Source of the DNA: Chloroflexota bacterium
GTDB taxonomy: Bacteria > Chloroflexota > Anaerolineae > Anaerolineales > UBA4823
Reading direction: 5' to 3'
Assembly: GCA_029557965.1 (NCBI GenBank)
Contig: JAKQIM010000008.1
Location: 1-50,981 of the forward strand
Length of the DNA: 50,981 nucleotides
Shown: positions 12,155 to 21,746 of the stretch, piece by piece
How positions within the stretch are numbered: position 1 is the first letter of the stretch
Layout of the letters: each line of letters starts with the position of its first letter
Notes under the pieces: model-generated
The model's input: only the letters and a program-made list of their open reading frames with translations
Told to the model about the DNA's origin: nothing
Database searches by the model: none
Made by a program: the position numbers and the translations under genes

Positions 12155-12183
12155 TTTACGTGAAGGCAAATGGCGTGTAGAAT
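12155..12183 (+). promoter_or_regulatory. Putative promoter of permease-ATPase genes
   Basis: TTTACG (12155-12160), a 17-base spacer and TAGAAT (12178-12183) lie just after the terminator and about 47 bases before the first permease ATG. The match is moderate. Confidence 0.4.
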
Positions 12184-12229
12184 TAACCATCTTAATGGAC
12201 CGGGTACCATACTTACCGCGGGGCAGATC

Positions 12230-13366
12230 ATGTCTGATAATAAACAATTAAAAGAACCGTCTCGACCTCCCTTCCTCCGAACAGTTTTAGACATCATCCT
12301 AAACGAGAACATCTGGCGAGCCGTAGCAATGCAGTTGGTGGCAGTGCTGCTGGCAGTGTTAATTGGCGTGGTGATCTTGCTGATCTCAGGAACCAACCCA
12401 TTGGTGGCCTACGGGGCACTGCTGAAAGGCTCTTTTGGCAGCCTGACGGCCTTTGGGCGCACGCTGGAAAAGGCGACCCCCCTGATGTTCTCTGGCCTGG
12501 CTGTGGCCTTTGCCTTTAAAGCCGGCCTGTTCAATATTGGTGCGCAAGGGCAGCTCTTGTTTGGCGCGATTGTGGCGGCGGCGGTGGGCTTTGGTGTGCA
12601 GGGCCTGCCGGCCTACATCCATGCCCCCCTGGCGCTGCTGTGCGGTGCGGCTGCCGGCGGCCTGTATGCGGCCATTCCCGGCGTGCTGAAAACATCCCGC
12701 GGGGCGCACGAGGTGATCACCACGATCATGCTCAACTATATTGCCATCAATATCACCGATTACCTGGCCGACGGCCCCTGGAAAGACATGTCGCCGGGCA
12801 ATATCGTGGCCCGCACGCCCAAGATATTGGACAGCGCGGTCATTCCCAGCATCGGCGGGATCCCGCTGGGCTTTGTCATCGCCATCCTGGCGGCTGTAGG
12901 AGTCTGGTGGCTGTTGTGGAAGACCACCATCGGCTTCGAGATCCGCACGGTGGGCCTGAACCCACATGGGGCACGCTATTCTGGCGTCAAAGTGGCCCGC
13001 ACCGTCATCCTCACCATCGTCATCAGCGGCTTGCTGGCAGGCATCGGCGGGGCAATCGAGACACAAGGCGTGGTTGGGCGATACCAACCCGGCTTCAACG
13101 CCGGCCTGGGCTTTGACGGCATCACCATCGCCATGCTCGGCAAAACGCACCCCTTTGGCACCATTCCGGCGGCCCTCCTGGTGGGGGCCATGAAAGCCGG
13201 CGCCAGTGAGATGCAGTTTGCCTCGGGCGCGGCCAAAGAGATCACCGATGTGATCCAGGCCCTGATCCTGTTCTTTGTGGCCGCCGATGTGATCGTACGC
13301 TCCTTGCTGCGCATCCGTGTCAAAGGTGAAGATGTCAAACTGAGCAGCGGCTGGGGCAAACAGTGA
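12230..13366 (+). CDS. Nucleoside ABC transporter permease 1 (BPD_transp_2 family)
   Basis: This 378-residue inner-membrane protein has a cytoplasmic N-terminus (MSDNKQLKEPSRPPFLRTVL) and about eight to ten hydrophobic segments. It has the branched-chain/sugar permease fold: FNIGAQGQLLFGAIVAAAVG, TTIMLNYIAI, GLNPHGARYSGV and GFDGITIAMLGKTHP. With the second permease it forms the channel through which BMP-captured nucleosides pass. The frame opens 60 bases earlier, but MSDNK gives the usual N-terminus; the ribosome site is weak. It ends eight bases before the second permease. Confidence 0.92.
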   Translation: MSDNKQLKEPSRPPFLRTVLDIILNENIWRAVAMQLVAVLLAVLIGVVILLISGTNPLVAYGALLKGSFGSLTAFGRTLEKATPLMFSGLAVAFAFKAGLFNIGAQGQLLFGAIVAAAVGFGVQGLPAYIHAPLALLCGAAAGGLYAAIPGVLKTSRGAHEVITTIMLNYIAINITDYLADGPWKDMSPGNIVARTPKILDSAVIPSIGGIPLGFVIAILAAVGVWWLLWKTTIGFEIRTVGLNPHGARYSGVKVARTVILTIVISGLLAGIGGAIETQGVVGRYQPGFNAGLGFDGITIAMLGKTHPFGTIPAALLVGAMKAGASEMQFASGAAKEITDVIQALILFFVAADVIVRSLLRIRVKGEDVKLSSGWGKQ

Positions 13367-13373
13367 GGCAACC

Positions 13374-14399
13374 ATGAGCGCCAATACCAACACTCTGACT
13401 TACCTTCCCCCCTGGAAACGTTTTCTAAGCCACTACGGCAAGGCCCTTGCCTTTGGGCTTGGCCTCCTGGTGATCGTATTCATCAGCTATGCCATCAATG
13501 CCACCGTCACCACGGCTATGCTGGCATCGACCCTGCGCCAGGCCATCCCGCTGGTTTTGGGGGCCATCTGCGGCCTGATCGGTGAACGCACCGGCGTGAT
13601 CAACATCGGCATCGAAGGCCAGATGTTGATATCGGCCTTCATCGGCTTCCTGGCCAACGTCTACACCGGCAACCTGCTGGTGGCAGTGCTGGCGGGCGTG
13701 CTTGCCGGGGCGATCATGGGCCTGCTGTTGGCCTTTATGTCGGTGACGCTGAAGATCGACCAGATCATCGGCGGCACGGTGATCAACATCCTGGCTCTCG
13801 GCCTGACCGGGTACTTTTACACTGCCGGGCTGACCACGCGTGGCAAGCTGCTGCCCATCCCCCTCGGCCCATTGGCCGAAATCCCACTGATCGGCCCGGT
13901 GCTGTTCAGAAACCCACCCATCACCTACGCCACCATCATCCTGGTCTTCCTGGTGCATTACGTGCTCTTCCACACCAAATGGGGCTTGCGCAGCCGGGCC
14001 GTAGGCGAGCACCCACGGGCTGCTGATACGGTGGGCGTGAACGTCTACGTGATGCGCTATGTTAATACCATGATTGCAGGCGGCTTTGCCGGGCTGGCAG
14101 GCGCCTTCTTGACACTCGAGGCGGTTGGCTCCTTTGAGCGCGCCATGACCAACGGGCGCGGCTTTGTGGCCCTGGCCTGCATGATCTTTGGGCGCTGGAC
14201 CCCGCTGGGAGCCTTTGGGGCGGCGCTGCTGTTCGGTTTCTTCTCGGCTTTGCAGACCCAATTCCAGTTCATGGGCGTCAACCTGCCGCATCAATTCATT
14301 GGCACACTGCCCTACCTGGCAACCATCGTCGTCTTGGCAGGCTTTGCCGGCCGGGCCCGCCCACCAGCCGCTGAAGGCGTGCCGTACGAGAAGGAGTAA
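13374..14399 (+). CDS. Nucleoside ABC transporter permease 2 (BPD_transp_2 family)
   Basis: This 341-residue polytopic protein is paralogous to the preceding gene. Landmarks are GERTGVINIGIEGQMLISAF, INILALGLTGYFY, VGEHPRAADTVGVNVYVMRY and GFAGLAGAFLTLEAVGSF, typical of the second permease (NupC/NupQ-type) of BMP systems. The gene lies between permease 1 and the ATPase, with seven-base and six-base gaps, so the three are one transcript. It should form the membrane heterodimer with permease 1. Confidence 0.92.
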   Translation: MSANTNTLTYLPPWKRFLSHYGKALAFGLGLLVIVFISYAINATVTTAMLASTLRQAIPLVLGAICGLIGERTGVINIGIEGQMLISAFIGFLANVYTGNLLVAVLAGVLAGAIMGLLLAFMSVTLKIDQIIGGTVINILALGLTGYFYTAGLTTRGKLLPIPLGPLAEIPLIGPVLFRNPPITYATIILVFLVHYVLFHTKWGLRSRAVGEHPRAADTVGVNVYVMRYVNTMIAGGFAGLAGAFLTLEAVGSFERAMTNGRGFVALACMIFGRWTPLGAFGAALLFGFFSALQTQFQFMGVNLPHQFIGTLPYLATIVVLAGFAGRARPPAAEGVPYEKE

Positions 14400-14405
14400 G
14401 CCACG

Positions 14406-15938
14406 ATGAGCGAAGCGATTGCACTTCAGGTTCACCATATCACCAAGCGCTTCCCGGGCGTGCTGGCCAATGACAAGGTCGATTTTGACCTGCACAAAGG
14501 CGAGATCCATGCCCTGCTGGGAGAAAACGGCGCCGGCAAGAGCACCCTGATGAACATCATCTACGGGCTATATTCTCAGGATGATGGGCAGATCCTGATG
14601 GATCAGGATGGCAGCCTGCAGCCGGTTGATATCCGCAACCCACACGATGCCATCCGCATGGGCATTGGCATGGTACACCAACACTTCATGCTGGTACCGG
14701 TCTTCAGCGTGGCTGAGAACATCATCTTGGGCTCTGAGCTGACACGCGGCCCATCACTCGACATGCGCGAAGCGCGCAAGCAGATCCGCAACCTGGCCCA
14801 AGAGTACGGCCTGGATGTTGACCCGGACGCGATCATTGAAGACCTGCCGGTGGGTGTGCAGCAGCGCGTAGAGATCATCAAGGCCCTCTACCGCCATGCC
14901 CGCATCCTGGTGTTGGATGAGCCCACGGCAGTACTGACCCCGCAAGAAGTGGAGGATCTCATCCGCATCATGCACCAGCTCACCGAGCGCGGGGTATCGA
15001 TCATTTTTATCACCCACAAGCTCAAAGAGGTGCTGGCGGTATCAGACCGCATCACGGTGATGCGGCGCGGCCAGGTGGTGGGAACCACTATCCCAGCTGA
15101 AACCAACGAGCAAAAACTGGCGGCGATGATGGTTGGACGCACCGTGTTGCTGGAGGTAGATAAGACACCTGCCCAACCCAAGGATGTCGTTTTGGATGTC
15201 CAAAACCTGCACGTGCGCGATGAACGCGGGGTGGATGTGGTGCGTGATATTACCTTTGAAGTCAGGGCCGGTGAAATCTTGGGCATAGCCGGGGTGCAAG
15301 GCAACGGGCAAACCGAGCTGGTAGAAGCCCTGACCGGCCTGCGGGCCTATAACAGCGGCAAGCTGTCGTTAGATGGCAAGCTGATCCCGCCGCAGAACCC
15401 GCGCGCCGGCGTAGAGGCCGGGCTGGGGCACATCCCCGAAGACCGCCACAAGCACGGGCTAGTTCTACCCTATTCGATTGCCGATAACGCTGTGCTATGC
15501 ACCTATTACAAAGAGCCGTTTGCCCACGGCGTGCAGCGAGACGAGAAGGCCGTAGAAGCCAACGCCCGCAAGCTGATCGAGCGTTTTGATATCCGTGCTC
15601 CGGGCCCCTTTGAACCGGCAGGCAACCTTTCGGGCGGCAACCAGCAGAAGGTGATCGTGGCGCGTGAGATGAGCCGCCCCATTCGCCTGCTGATCGCCAA
15701 CCAGCCCACGCGCGGCCTGGATGTAGGCTCGATCGAGTACATCCACAGCCAGATCGTGGCGATGCGCGACCAGGGCGCCGGGGTGCTGCTGGTCTCGGCT
15801 GAGCTGGATGAGGTGCTCTCGCTAGCAGACCGCATTGCGGTGATGTATCATGGGCAGATCGTGGCTGTGCTGCAAGCAGGGCAAGCCACAAAAGAAGAGC
15901 TGGGCCTCTTAATGGCCGGGTCTACCCTGCAGCAGTAA
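14406..15938 (+). CDS. Nucleoside ABC transporter ATPase with two ABC domains
   Basis: This 510-residue cytoplasmic protein carries two fused ABC ATPase domains. The first has Walker [10 protein letters not shown], the Q-loop [13 protein letters not shown], and Walker [14 protein letters not shown]. The second has the degenerate Walker [11 protein letters not shown], normal for RbsA/NupA-type proteins, with signature [15 protein letters not shown] and Walker B-like [15 protein letters not shown]. It powers the two permeases encoded just upstream. The stop codon lies inside the left arm of the hairpin terminator that separates it from cdd. Confidence 0.94.
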   Translation: MSEAIALQVHHITKRFPGVLANDKVDFDLHKGEIHALLGENGAGKSTLMNIIYGLYSQDDGQILMDQDGSLQPVDIRNPHDAIRMGIGMVHQHFMLVPVFSVAENIILGSELTRGPSLDMREARKQIRNLAQEYGLDVDPDAIIEDLPVGVQQRVEIIKALYRHARILVLDEPTAVLTPQEVEDLIRIMHQLTERGVSIIFITHKLKEVLAVSDRITVMRRGQVVGTTIPAETNEQKLAAMMVGRTVLLEVDKTPAQPKDVVLDVQNLHVRDERGVDVVRDITFEVRAGEILGIAGVQGNGQTELVEALTGLRAYNSGKLSLDGKLIPPQNPRAGVEAGLGHIPEDRHKHGLVLPYSIADNAVLCTYYKEPFAHGVQRDEKAVEANARKLIERFDIRAPGPFEPAGNLSGGNQQKVIVAREMSRPIRLLIANQPTRGLDVGSIEYIHSQIVAMRDQGAGVLLVSAELDEVLSLADRIAVMYHGQIVAVLQAGQATKEELGLLMAGSTLQQ

Positions 15939-15977
15939 CGAAGAAGCGGCGCCGTGTGGCGCCGCTTCTTCGTTACT
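15934..15977. terminator. Bidirectional terminator between ABC operon and cdd
   Basis: A perfect 20-bp stem (15934-15953 with 15958-15977, GTGT loop) lies between convergent genes. The left arm includes the ATPase stop codon. The stem has A-rich and T-rich stretches at its base on both strands rather than a long T run. Confidence 0.75.
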
Positions 15978-15981
15978 GAGA

Positions 15982-16389
15982 TTACGTTTTCAGGTCAGAT
16001 GGGCCAAAAGAACCTGGCAAGAGTTCTTTGACGGTGGTCTCTTGCACCAGGCGGCCTTCCGCATCAGCAATCAAAACGACGGTTTGCAAGCCAAACTCAG
16101 CCATCACCTGGCGGCAAGAGCCGCAGGGGGTGCCGCCGTTGGCAGTGACAACCGCAATGGCGGCGAAGTCGCTCTCGCCCTCAAAAACAGCCTGGAAGAT
16201 AGCAACCCGTTCAGCACAGATGCAGGTGGGATAAGCCGCGTTCTCAATATTTGCGCCCTGGTAATACTTACCCGATGCAGTCAGCAGGGCAGCCCCCACC
16301 CAATAGTTTGAATACGGGGCGTATGCACGCTGGCGGGCGGCTTGAGCCAGGCGGATCAATTCAGCCCGTTGTTCTGATGTAAGATTCAT
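15982..16389 (-). CDS. cdd: Cytidine deaminase
   Basis: This 135-residue enzyme deaminates cytidine and deoxycytidine to uridine and deoxyuridine in pyrimidine salvage. The zinc site is complete: the CAE motif in CICAERVAIFQ (Cys ligand and proton-shuttle Glu) and PCGSCRQVMAEFG (two Cys ligands), as in tetrameric Cdd. YSNYWVGAALLTASGKYYQG and NIENAAYPT form the substrate pocket. GGAG lies six bases before the ATG. It is last in a glmU-corC-cdd operon and faces the nucleoside importer, a context that supports salvage of imported nucleosides. Confidence 0.96.
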   Translation of the reverse strand: MNLTSEQRAELIRLAQAARQRAYAPYSNYWVGAALLTASGKYYQGANIENAAYPTCICAERVAIFQAVFEGESDFAAIAVVTANGGTPCGSCRQVMAEFGLQTVVLIADAEGRLVQETTVKELLPGSFGPSDLKT

Positions 16390-16409
16390 TCAAGGCTCCT
16401 ATTCAATCT

Positions 16410-17759
16410 CTATCGAGTTGGCTCAACACTGGCCGCATTCAGGGTGCCAGGCTTATCTGCTTCGCCAGGTTCACCGGCGTTGGCCTGTGCATCGGGCTGT
16501 TCCATTTCTTCGGGCTGCAGGCAGCGCGCACGCACCTTGCGGATGCGCCGCCCAGAAACCTGCTCTACGGTCAAGAGCAGGTTATCGATGCGCACCTGCT
16601 CTCCAGTGGCGGGCACGCGCCCCACCCGGCTGTAGATCACGCCGCCCAGGGTATCGGCCTCTTCGGCTGAGAGGCAGCTACCCAGCAGTTCGTTGAAGTC
16701 ATCCAGGGCAATCCGGCCCTGGAAAACAAATTCGCCATTCCCAACCTTTTGATAGGGAAGCTCCTCGCTCTGGTCATACTCGTCACGAATATCCCCAAAG
16801 ATCTCTTCGACGATATCTTCCATGGTCAACAAGCCAGCCACGCCGCCGTATTCATCTACCACCACCGCCATGTGAACGCGGCGGGCCTGCATCTCGGCGA
16901 ACAATTCATCCACTTTTTTGGCTTCAGGCACAAAGTAGGCCGGGCGCAGCAGAGAGCGCAAGGATACATCCTGGCTGCCATCGCGCCACACACGCAGCAG
17001 ATCCTTGGCATACAAGAGGCCCAGGATGCTGTCGATGGTTTCTTCGTACACCGGCACGCGCGATTGGCCAGAACGCACCATTAAATCCACCGCCTCTGAC
17101 AGAGGGGTGGCTACATCAACGGCGTTTATGTAGATGCGCGGCACCATGACCTCGCGCACCAGGGTATCGCCCAGTTCAAAGATCGAATAGATCATCTGGC
17201 GCTCGTCTTGCTCTAACACCCCCCCCTGGTGCCCGGCATCGACCATGCTCTTAAGCTCTGCTTCCGTCACGGTGCTGCTCAATTCAGGAGTGCCGCGGCG
17301 AGCGTTGATTGCCAGGGGCAGCACCAGGAAGGGCGAGAGCACAGCCATCAACAGGCGCGCTCCAGGCGCCAGGCGGATGGCCCAGATTTCGGCCTGGCGA
17401 GCGATGAGCACATCAATCGCCAATTCCAGCCAAAAGATCACCAAGACGGCCAAGAGCAGCATGCCATCGGCCAATAAGATGGCGCTGGGCGTCCAGTCCT
17501 GCGTATTGAAGAGCGCCAAGACAAGCCCGGCGGCCAAGAAGCGGGTGAGGAGCTGGGCCAGGTTCAACCCGGCCTGCAAATTGCGCGGCGTGTTGAGCAG
17601 GTCTAGCACACGCTCAACTTTGGCACCCTGCTCTTCACGAGCGGCCAACAAGCGCACCAGGTTGGCTGTGAGCAGAGCCGAACGCACTGCCACAGTAAAG
17701 AGATCCAACAAGACTACAAGCACTAAAGCAACAAGCATCCAAACTTGAGAATCAGGCAC
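16410..17759 (-). CDS. CNNM/CorC-family transporter protein (DUF21-CBS-CorC_HlyC)
   Basis: This is a 449-residue membrane protein, often mislabelled 'hemolysin'. An N-terminal DUF21 domain (about residues 1-170) holds four hydrophobic segments. A pair of CBS domains follows (about 200-320: VMVPRIYINAVDVATPLSEA and RVHMAVVVDEYGGVAGLLTM), then a C-terminal CorC_HlyC domain with GRIALDDFNELLG. Family members take part in Mg2+ or Co2+ efflux; the ion here is not shown. The start is GTG at 17759 with AGGA six bases before it; that site overlaps the stop of glmU, so the two are tightly coupled. A poorly conserved acidic tail ends the protein. Confidence 0.9.
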   Translation of the reverse strand: MPDSQVWMLVALVLVVLLDLFTVAVRSALLTANLVRLLAAREEQGAKVERVLDLLNTPRNLQAGLNLAQLLTRFLAAGLVLALFNTQDWTPSAILLADGMLLLAVLVIFWLELAIDVLIARQAEIWAIRLAPGARLLMAVLSPFLVLPLAINARRGTPELSSTVTEAELKSMVDAGHQGGVLEQDERQMIYSIFELGDTLVREVMVPRIYINAVDVATPLSEAVDLMVRSGQSRVPVYEETIDSILGLLYAKDLLRVWRDGSQDVSLRSLLRPAYFVPEAKKVDELFAEMQARRVHMAVVVDEYGGVAGLLTMEDIVEEIFGDIRDEYDQSEELPYQKVGNGEFVFQGRIALDDFNELLGSCLSAEEADTLGGVIYSRVGRVPATGEQVRIDNLLLTVEQVSGRRIRKVRARCLQPEEMEQPDAQANAGEPGEADKPGTLNAASVEPTR

Positions 17760-17767
17760 GGTTATTC

Positions 17768-19120
17768 CTACTTTGCTTCATCCAATTTGCGGATAGGGCG
17801 AGCCGGCACCCCAACGACCAGGGTATTGGGCGGAATATCTTTGGTGACCACCGCTCCGGCCCCAGTCCTGGCGCCGGCCCCAATCTTGAGGGGGGCGACC
17901 AGCATGGTATCACTGCCGATAAAGACGTGGTCACCAATCTCGGTGGGATGCTTATGCTGCCCATCGTAATTGCAGGTGATGGTGCCGGCGCCGATGTTGA
18001 CATCTACCCCGATCGTGGCATCTCCCAGGTAAGAGAAGTGCCCCATCTTCGAACCCGGCCCCAGGTATGAATTTTTGACCTCGCCAAAGTTACCCATGTG
18101 GACGCCCTCAGCCAGGTGAGCGCCTTTGCGCAGGTGGCCAAAGGGACCGATCTCGACACCGTCTTCGACCACGGCCTTTTCGAGCACCGCCGCCAGGATC
18201 TCGCAGCGGCTGCCAACACGGGTATCGCGAATGATCGTATCGGGCCCAATGGTGCATTCCTCGCCGATTTGGGTACTGCCATGCAGGTAGGTATTGGGCC
18301 ATAGCACGGTGTCGCGGCCAATGGTGACGCCAGACTCGATGTAGGTGCTGGCGGGGTCAATCATGGTCACCCCGTCCAGCATCCAGCGCTGGTTGATGCG
18401 CCGGCGCATGATGGCTGTGGCCTCGGCCAAATGGACACGGGTATTAACGCCCAACATCTCGGCGGCGTCTTCCGCCAGGATGGCCTGTACCGGCAGGTGG
18501 TCGGCAGCAGCCAGGCCCACTAGGTCGGTGAGGTAATACTCGCCCTTGGGAGAGATGGGAATGCGGTGCAAAGCATCCCACAACCAATCTGCCTGGAAGC
18601 AGTAAACGCCAGGATTCAGCTCTCGGATGGCAAGCTGCTCTAAGGTGGCCTGTGCCTCTTCCACAATGGCTTGCACGCCTCCCACGGCGTTACGAACGAT
18701 GCGCCCAAAGCCGCGCGGGTCATCGGCCATCACGGTCAACATGGTGATGGGGCCCGGCTGGGCCGCGTGGGCCTGCAAGAGGCGGTGCAAGGTAGCCGCC
18801 GTGACGAGGGGCATATCGGCGTAAGTAACCAACACGGCATCAGCCTGGCCGCGCAGCAGGCTCTCGGCCTGCATCACGGCATGCCCGGTGCCAAGCTGGT
18901 TCTCTTGAACCACATAGTGCACTGCATCGCCAAAGGCCTGGCGCACGGCGTCGGCACCGTGACCCACAACCAGCATAGGCTGTGATTGGGCAGCCTGGCG
19001 GGCGGCATCGACGGCATACCAGGCCATGGGGCGGCCCAAGATCGGGTGGAGCACCTTGGGCAGGGATGAGCGCATGCGGGTGCCTTGGCCGGCGGCGAGG
19101 ATAATGGAAGCGACTTTCAT
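17768..19120 (-). CDS. glmU: Bifunctional N-acetylglucosamine-1-P uridyltransferase / glucosamine-1-P acetyltransferase
   Basis: This 450-residue enzyme makes UDP-GlcNAc for peptidoglycan and glycans. The N-terminal uridyltransferase half opens with ASIILAAGQGTRMRSSLPKV and has VTYADMPLV and LNPGVYCFQ. The C-terminal half is a left-handed beta-helix of hexapeptide repeats, with GPFGHLRKGAHLAEG, NFGEVKNSYLG and NIGAGTITCNYDG carrying the acetyl-transfer site. Length matches the family. A TTG directly precedes the ATG; GAGGAG fits the ATG at 19120 better. It is first in the operon with corC and cdd. Confidence 0.97.
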   Translation of the reverse strand: MKVASIILAAGQGTRMRSSLPKVLHPILGRPMAWYAVDAARQAAQSQPMLVVGHGADAVRQAFGDAVHYVVQENQLGTGHAVMQAESLLRGQADAVLVTYADMPLVTAATLHRLLQAHAAQPGPITMLTVMADDPRGFGRIVRNAVGGVQAIVEEAQATLEQLAIRELNPGVYCFQADWLWDALHRIPISPKGEYYLTDLVGLAAADHLPVQAILAEDAAEMLGVNTRVHLAEATAIMRRRINQRWMLDGVTMIDPASTYIESGVTIGRDTVLWPNTYLHGSTQIGEECTIGPDTIIRDTRVGSRCEILAAVLEKAVVEDGVEIGPFGHLRKGAHLAEGVHMGNFGEVKNSYLGPGSKMGHFSYLGDATIGVDVNIGAGTITCNYDGQHKHPTEIGDHVFIGSDTMLVAPLKIGAGARTGAGAVVTKDIPPNTLVVGVPARPIRKLDEAK

Positions 19121-19159
19121 CAAGAATGCTCCTCAATTACACGAGATATAAACAGATAA

Positions 19160-19226
19160 AACCACAAAGACACAGAACACACGGAGTTGATCGAACCTTC
19201 TCTGTGTCTTCTGTGTCTCGGTGGTT
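19160..19226. repeat. Imperfect inverted repeat of the CCACARAGACACAGA type
   Basis: Arms at 19160-19185 (AACCACAAAGACACAGA...) and 19201-19226 (...CTGTGTCTCGGTGGTT) flank a 15-base centre. A related, GC-richer element lies at 28891-28952. Such palindromic intergenic units recur in many bacterial genomes. It sits between glmU and tRNA-Gln with no coding content. Confidence 0.7.
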
Positions 19227-19295
19227 CTTGTTTGGCTTTGACCACAGAACTTGTTTTTTGCCAGGGCAAATAAGTCAGCCATTATATTGCGTAAA

Positions 19296-19366
19296 CTGGG
19301 GCATCTGGGCTCGAACCAGAATAGACAGATCCAAAGTCTGTTGTGCTGCCATTGCACTATGCCCCA
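19296..19366 (-). tRNA. tRNA-Gln (anticodon TTG)
   Basis: A full cloverleaf can be folded on the minus strand. The acceptor arm is TGGGGCA with TGCCCCA, the D-arm GTGC/GCAC, the anticodon stem ACAGA/TCTGT with loop CTTTGGA (anticodon TTG), and the T-arm TCTGG/CCAGA with loop TTCGAGC. The weak U1-A72 pair and discriminator G are typical of bacterial tRNA-Gln. The 3' CCA is not encoded. Confidence 0.95.
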
Positions 19367-19423
19367 ATCAAGGTGCCCGTTAAGCGGGCGGGAAGTATTG
19401 TATCACAAAATTGACAACATTTA

Positions 19424-19462
19424 CCCCAAAAACACGAAGAGGCGGCGTTCAAGCACCGCCTC
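19424..19462 (-). terminator. Intrinsic terminator of REC-roadblock gene
   Basis: The minus-strand hairpin has nine-base arms at 19439-19447 and 19454-19462 and is followed by a T-rich tract (TTCGTGTTTTT). It lies 22 bases after the stop at 19484. Confidence 0.75.
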
Positions 19463-19483
19463 ACCGAAATTGTTTGGCTCGGT

Positions 19484-20665
19484 TTACTCTTCTTCACCAG
19501 GCGCAAGGCCCAATTGGCGGGCCTGTTCATAGGTCAGCACATCTGATTGAGCGCCCAGGTCGCTTTCTTCAGCCGCGGTATCCCAGAAGGCATCGGCATC
19601 TTTGGGCTTGGCAACCGCGGCCTGTCCAAAGAGGGCGTCCACGCCCGCCAAGACATCGGCATCCAGGGGGATATCTTCCAGGGCGGGCACCGGCTCGACC
19701 TGTTGGGCAAGCTGATCTATCCCCAGCCGCTCCATGATCTTCTCCAGGTCTTGGAGCATGCCCGGCATGGCCTGGCGTAAAGCAGATAAACGCTCAGGAG
19801 AAAGCGGGTCGGCCGAGGCCAGCAGCAGGGCATGGCCCGTGCCCACGTGCATCAGGCAGAGGTGCTGCTTGGGTCCGGCAAAAGCGAACAGGTTATCGGG
19901 CTTTTCAGAAGCAAGGGCATACGAAATCTTGATCCCGGCGCTAAATATAGCCATCAGGGCTGAAGAAAGGTTCTGATCCTGAGAAATTTCTGGCATGTCG
20001 CCGGCTTCAGCCACCACAACGCCGCTGTCATTTAACAGCCAGACCGCCTGGGCCTGCAATTGCTGGCGCAGGGCTGCCAGCCGTTCTGGCAAGCTGACGG
20101 GGCGCTCTTCTGCTTCGCGGCGAGCTTGTTCCACCAACTCGGCTGCCCAGGCAGGCGGCTTGGGCTTGGGCTCAGGAGGCGGCAAACGCTTGCCAGAGGC
20201 AGTGCGGCGCTCTTCAACCACCGGCTCGGGAGGAGGTGGCGCGACCTGGACGGCAGGAGTGGGCCCTGCAGGGGCAGGCCCTTCTCCGGGCGGCTCGTTG
20301 CACAGGCGCTGGACGGTAGCCAGGAAATCATCGATCAGGATGGGTTTATAGAAATAAGCTGAAGCGCTGGATTCGGAAACCTGGCGGCGAGTCTTGGAAT
20401 CGTCTGCGCCAGTGATCAAGACGGTGCGAAGATCGGGGCGGCGTTTTTGCAGGCGGTTCACCAGGTCCAGGCCTGAAATCCCCGGCAGGCGCACATCGGT
20501 CACCACCAGGTCGAGGGGCAGGCCCGCACTGACCAGCATGGCCTCTTCGGCTGATGGTACTTCCAGCACATCGTACTGGTCGCCCAGGGTCTTTACCCCA
20601 GTAGCCAGCATCCGCCGCACCTCATGCTGGTCATCTACGATCAAGACACGAAATACTTTCTTCAT
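19484..20665 (-). CDS. Response regulator with roadblock/LC7-like domain
   Basis: This 393-residue protein has an N-terminal receiver domain (about 1-125) with VLIVDDQHEVRRML, phospho-acceptor Asp in LVVTDVRLPGISGLD, the switch Thr region VLITGADDS and YFYKPI. A Pro-rich linker follows. Residues about 205-325 (QAVWLLNDSGVVVAEAGD ... GHALLLASAD) have the length and pattern of a roadblock/LC7 domain, the fold of MglB-type GTPase partners. The C-terminus ends in an acidic segment with VLTYEQARQLGLAPGEEE. There is no DNA-binding domain, so output is probably by protein contact. A promoter and a terminator frame it as a single-gene unit. Confidence 0.78.
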   Translation of the reverse strand: MKKVFRVLIVDDQHEVRRMLATGVKTLGDQYDVLEVPSAEEAMLVSAGLPLDLVVTDVRLPGISGLDLVNRLQKRRPDLRTVLITGADDSKTRRQVSESSASAYFYKPILIDDFLATVQRLCNEPPGEGPAPAGPTPAVQVAPPPPEPVVEERRTASGKRLPPPEPKPKPPAWAAELVEQARREAEERPVSLPERLAALRQQLQAQAVWLLNDSGVVVAEAGDMPEISQDQNLSSALMAIFSAGIKISYALASEKPDNLFAFAGPKQHLCLMHVGTGHALLLASADPLSPERLSALRQAMPGMLQDLEKIMERLGIDQLAQQVEPVPALEDIPLDADVLAGVDALFGQAAVAKPKDADAFWDTAAEESDLGAQSDVLTYEQARQLGLAPGEEE

Positions 20666-20674
20666 CGGTGATTC

Positions 20675-20704
20675 ATTCTATCACAAAATCTATCCCACAA
20701 ACAA
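20675..20704 (-). promoter_or_regulatory. Putative promoter of REC-roadblock gene
   Basis: On the minus strand TTGTTT (20699-20704), an 18-base spacer and TAGAAT (20675-20680) precede the ATG at 20665 by nine bases, which leaves almost no 5' leader. Confidence 0.45.
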
Positions 20705-20718
20705 GAAATGGCGCCCTA

Positions 20719-21714
20719 TCACGCAATGCGCCAGCAAGCCACATAGTGCTCTTTGCCCACATCGCGGAAAGGCGGCTCTTCTTGGTTACAGACATCCAAA
20801 GCCACCGGGCAGCGAGGATGGAAGCGGCAGCCGCCGGGGGGATTCAAGGGGCTGGGCACATCGCCTTCCAGCAGAATACGCTCGCGCTTAAGGGTGGGAT
20901 CAGGAACGGGGATGGCCGACATCAGGGCCTGGGTATAAGGGTGCAGGGGGTTGCGGAAGAGCTCATCGCGGGCAGCCATCTCTACCATCTTGCCCAGGTA
21001 CATCACTGCCACGCGGTCAGAGATATGTTCGACCACGCTCAAGTTATGGGCAATGAAAAGATAGGTCAGGCCAAACTCGCGCTGCAGCTCCTTGAGAATA
21101 TTGAGCACCTGCGACTGGATGGAAACATCCAGGGCCGAAACAGGCTCGTCGGCGACAATAAACTTGGGGCGCAGGGCCAGGGCACGGGCAATCCCGATGC
21201 GCTGGCGCTGGCCGCCGGAGAATTCGTGCGGGTAACGGCGAGCATGGTAATCTTCCAGGCCAACCTTGCGCAGCATCTCGATGGTGGTTTCAAAGCGCTC
21301 GCGCGGGGTGCCAATCTTGTGGATCTTGAGGCCTTCGGCGATCGATTCGCCAATCGGCATGCGCGGGTCAAGCGAAGCATATGGGTCCTGAAAGATGATC
21401 TGCATGTGGCGGCGGATGTCTTTCAAATCGCGCCCTTGCAGGCTCAAGATATCGGTGCCATTGAAGGTGACCGACCCGCTGGTAGGCTCGATCAGGCGCA
21501 GCATGGTGCGCCCAACCGTGGTCTTACCGCAGCCCGACTCGCCTACCAGGCCAACCGTCTCGCCCTGGCGGATAAAAAAGCTGACATTATCTACCGCCTG
21601 GACCCAGGCGACCGTGCGCTGCAGCAGGCCGCCGCGCACAGGGAAATACTTGACCAGCTCTTTGACCTCGATGAGAGGGCTCTTTCCGTTAATATTTACA
21701 GTTTGATCTGTCAT
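20719..21714 (-). CDS. Oligopeptide/dipeptide ABC transporter ATPase (OppF/DppF type)
   Basis: This 331-residue ATPase of a peptide importer has Walker [17 protein letters not shown]-loop [14 protein letters not shown], signature [15 protein letters not shown], Walker [15 protein letters not shown], and the C-terminal oligopeptide-transporter extension [15 protein letters not shown]. The opening ([16 protein letters not shown]) is the classic F-subunit N-terminus. I chose ATG 21714, with AGAGG nine bases upstream. A TTG at 21750 that overlaps the OppD stop is the alternative. It pairs with the OppD gene just upstream. No permease genes lie nearby. Confidence 0.93.
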   Translation of the reverse strand: MTDQTVNINGKSPLIEVKELVKYFPVRGGLLQRTVAWVQAVDNVSFFIRQGETVGLVGESGCGKTTVGRTMLRLIEPTSGSVTFNGTDILSLQGRDLKDIRRHMQIIFQDPYASLDPRMPIGESIAEGLKIHKIGTPRERFETTIEMLRKVGLEDYHARRYPHEFSGGQRQRIGIARALALRPKFIVADEPVSALDVSIQSQVLNILKELQREFGLTYLFIAHNLSVVEHISDRVAVMYLGKMVEMAARDELFRNPLHPYTQALMSAIPVPDPTLKRERILLEGDVPSPLNPPGGCRFHPRCPVALDVCNQEEPPFRDVGKEHYVACWRIA

Positions 21715-21746
21715 GATCACAGGCCTCTTCTTGTCAAATGATGCGG

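Noticed and set aside
12386-14510. Long minus-strand open frames opposite the two permease genes
   Set aside because: They are His- and Gln-rich shadows of conserved membrane protein genes in GC-rich DNA.
16410-17759. Hemolysin
   Set aside because: The DUF21-CBS-CorC layout belongs to the ion-transport CNNM/CorC family; the hemolysin label is historical.
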